Shown here piece by piece: positions 63,650 through 64,000 of a DNA stretch of 64,000 bases (the first letter of the stretch is position 1; every line of letters starts with the position of its first letter). Origin of the DNA: Tepidiformaceae bacterium. Lineage in GTDB: Bacteria; Chloroflexota; Dehalococcoidia; Tepidiformales; Tepidiformaceae. The position numbers and the translations under genes are program-made. The stretch is taken from contig OY282446.1 of assembly GCA_958295975.1 (NCBI GenBank), positions 1 to 64,000 of the forward strand, given 5' to 3'. The notes beneath the pieces were generated by a model. That model had not been told where the DNA came from. It saw only the letters and a program-made list of their open reading frames with translations, and did no database searches.

Positions 63650-64000
63650 TGGCGGAGGCCCCGGGAGGCGGCTCGTCGAAGGGATCGCCGTTCGCCAGCG
63701 CGGCCTCGCGCCGCTCGTACCAGTCGCGCCACTCCGCGCGGCCTTCCTCACGGCCTTCCTCACGCATGGCTTCGCGCACGGCCTTGCGTCGCGCCTCGCC
63801 CCTCGCCCGCGCCCAATCAATGAGAACCATGATTCCTCCTCCAAGAACCTCGGTGATGAGGAACGTCAGCGCCGCCACGGGGAACACCAGCGGCATGGCC
63901 GCGCGCAGAACGGTGGAGACGGTCTGCGGGAACGCTTCCGGCTCCGCCGACGGACGGGTGGCCTCGCCCCACGCCACGAACGCCAGCGCCGTCGCGAGCA
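63624..64000 (-). CDS. Membrane protein, 5' end beyond right edge
   Basis: At least 125 residues, open to the window edge. Upstream of an apparent GTG at 63977 the frame continues (LATALAFVAWGEA), which looks like the end of a membrane helix, so the real start is probably outside. A second helix is PLVFPVAALTFLITEVLGGGIMVLI. It is followed by a highly charged Arg/Glu helix (ARRKAVREAMREEGREEGRAEW) likely to form a cytoplasmic coiled coil. No family recognised. Overlaps a strong hairpin at its 3' end. Confidence 0.65.
   Translation of the reverse strand, partial: LATALAFVAWGEATRPSAEPEAFPQTVSTVLRAAMPLVFPVAALTFLITEVLGGGIMVLIDWARARGEARRKAVREAMREEGREEGRAEWRDWYERREAALANGDPFDEPPPGASANGRRDDSA

Overview
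This is a very GC-rich chromosomal window (roughly 70-75% G+C by eye) with dense, mostly co-directional genes, many GTG starts and many ATGA/GTGA stop-start overlaps. The gene set suggests a Chloroflexota bacterium, probably of the Dehalococcoidia/Tepidiforma type. The pointers are lipoproteins and surface proteins with long Pro-Thr linkers, a lamin-tail surface protein, a luciferase-like (F420-type) oxidoreductase, a DR2241-type Fe-S protein beside heme genes, an acyl-CoA carboxylase/biotin carrier set and a SufCBDSU-SufT operon. There is no rRNA, no phage and no transposase; one tRNA-Ala(CGC) is present. Taxonomy is inferred from gene content only.

Layout. 1-567: 5' part of a zinc alcohol dehydrogenase, running off the left edge. 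678-2702: PT-linker/lamin-tail surface protein. 2692-7950: a translationally coupled string (RluB-Cmk fusion, PlsC, DUF512 Fe-S protein, 2Fe-2S ferredoxin, MobA-like nucleotidyltransferase, HAD hydrolase). 7983-11489: gap, ffh, rpsP, khpA, rimM. 11582-11910: a 56-aa CxxC protein and tRNA-Ala. 11962-15627: biotin-dependent carboxylation (carboxyltransferase beta, pyruvate-carboxylase-type carboxyltransferase, biotin carrier). 15631-18007: small nuclease-like and HAD proteins, then a PQQ beta-propeller lipoprotein. 18097-23609: complete SUF iron-sulfur assembly operon, followed by a Fur-family regulator overlapping glcDEF (23640-27966). 28046-31465: mfd. 31501-34330: three nuclease-type proteins including a lower-GC EVE-Mrr restriction enzyme. 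34327-35881: three tandem DinB paralogs. 36014-41594: LLM oxidoreductase, ilvC, SnoaL-like protein, aminopeptidase N. 41591-47092: DUF4143 ATPase, glyQS, pncC, SCO1664-like kinase-fold protein, VOC protein, metallo-beta-lactamase protein. 47205-50054: heme genes (DR2241 protein, hemL, hemC). 50067-53982: two tandem GT-C-like membrane proteins, one frameshifted. 54030-55751: an SDR and a lipoprotein gene interrupted by an in-frame TAG. 55961-61966: priA, fabD, and two tandem ketoacyl synthases. 61963-63606: cysteine desulfurase divergent from an A-type Fe-S carrier. 63624-64000: an edge-truncated membrane protein.

Expression signals. Two promoter styles recur. In one, a TAnnnT -10 hexamer sits only 5-7 nt upstream of the start codon with no ribosome binding site, implying leaderless mRNA. 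In the other, the -10 is followed within a few nucleotides of the expected transcription start by a stem-loop and then a purine-rich ribosome binding site. No intergenic stretch exceeds about 210 bases outside tRNA/promoter regions.

No wholly new multi-gene system is evident. The most unusual items are the RluB-Cmk fusion, the leaderless/5'-hairpin promoter dichotomy, the heme-linked DR2241 protein, the FabD-KS-KS block, the two broken genes (frameshift and amber) and the coupling of a Fur-type regulator to glycolate oxidase genes.
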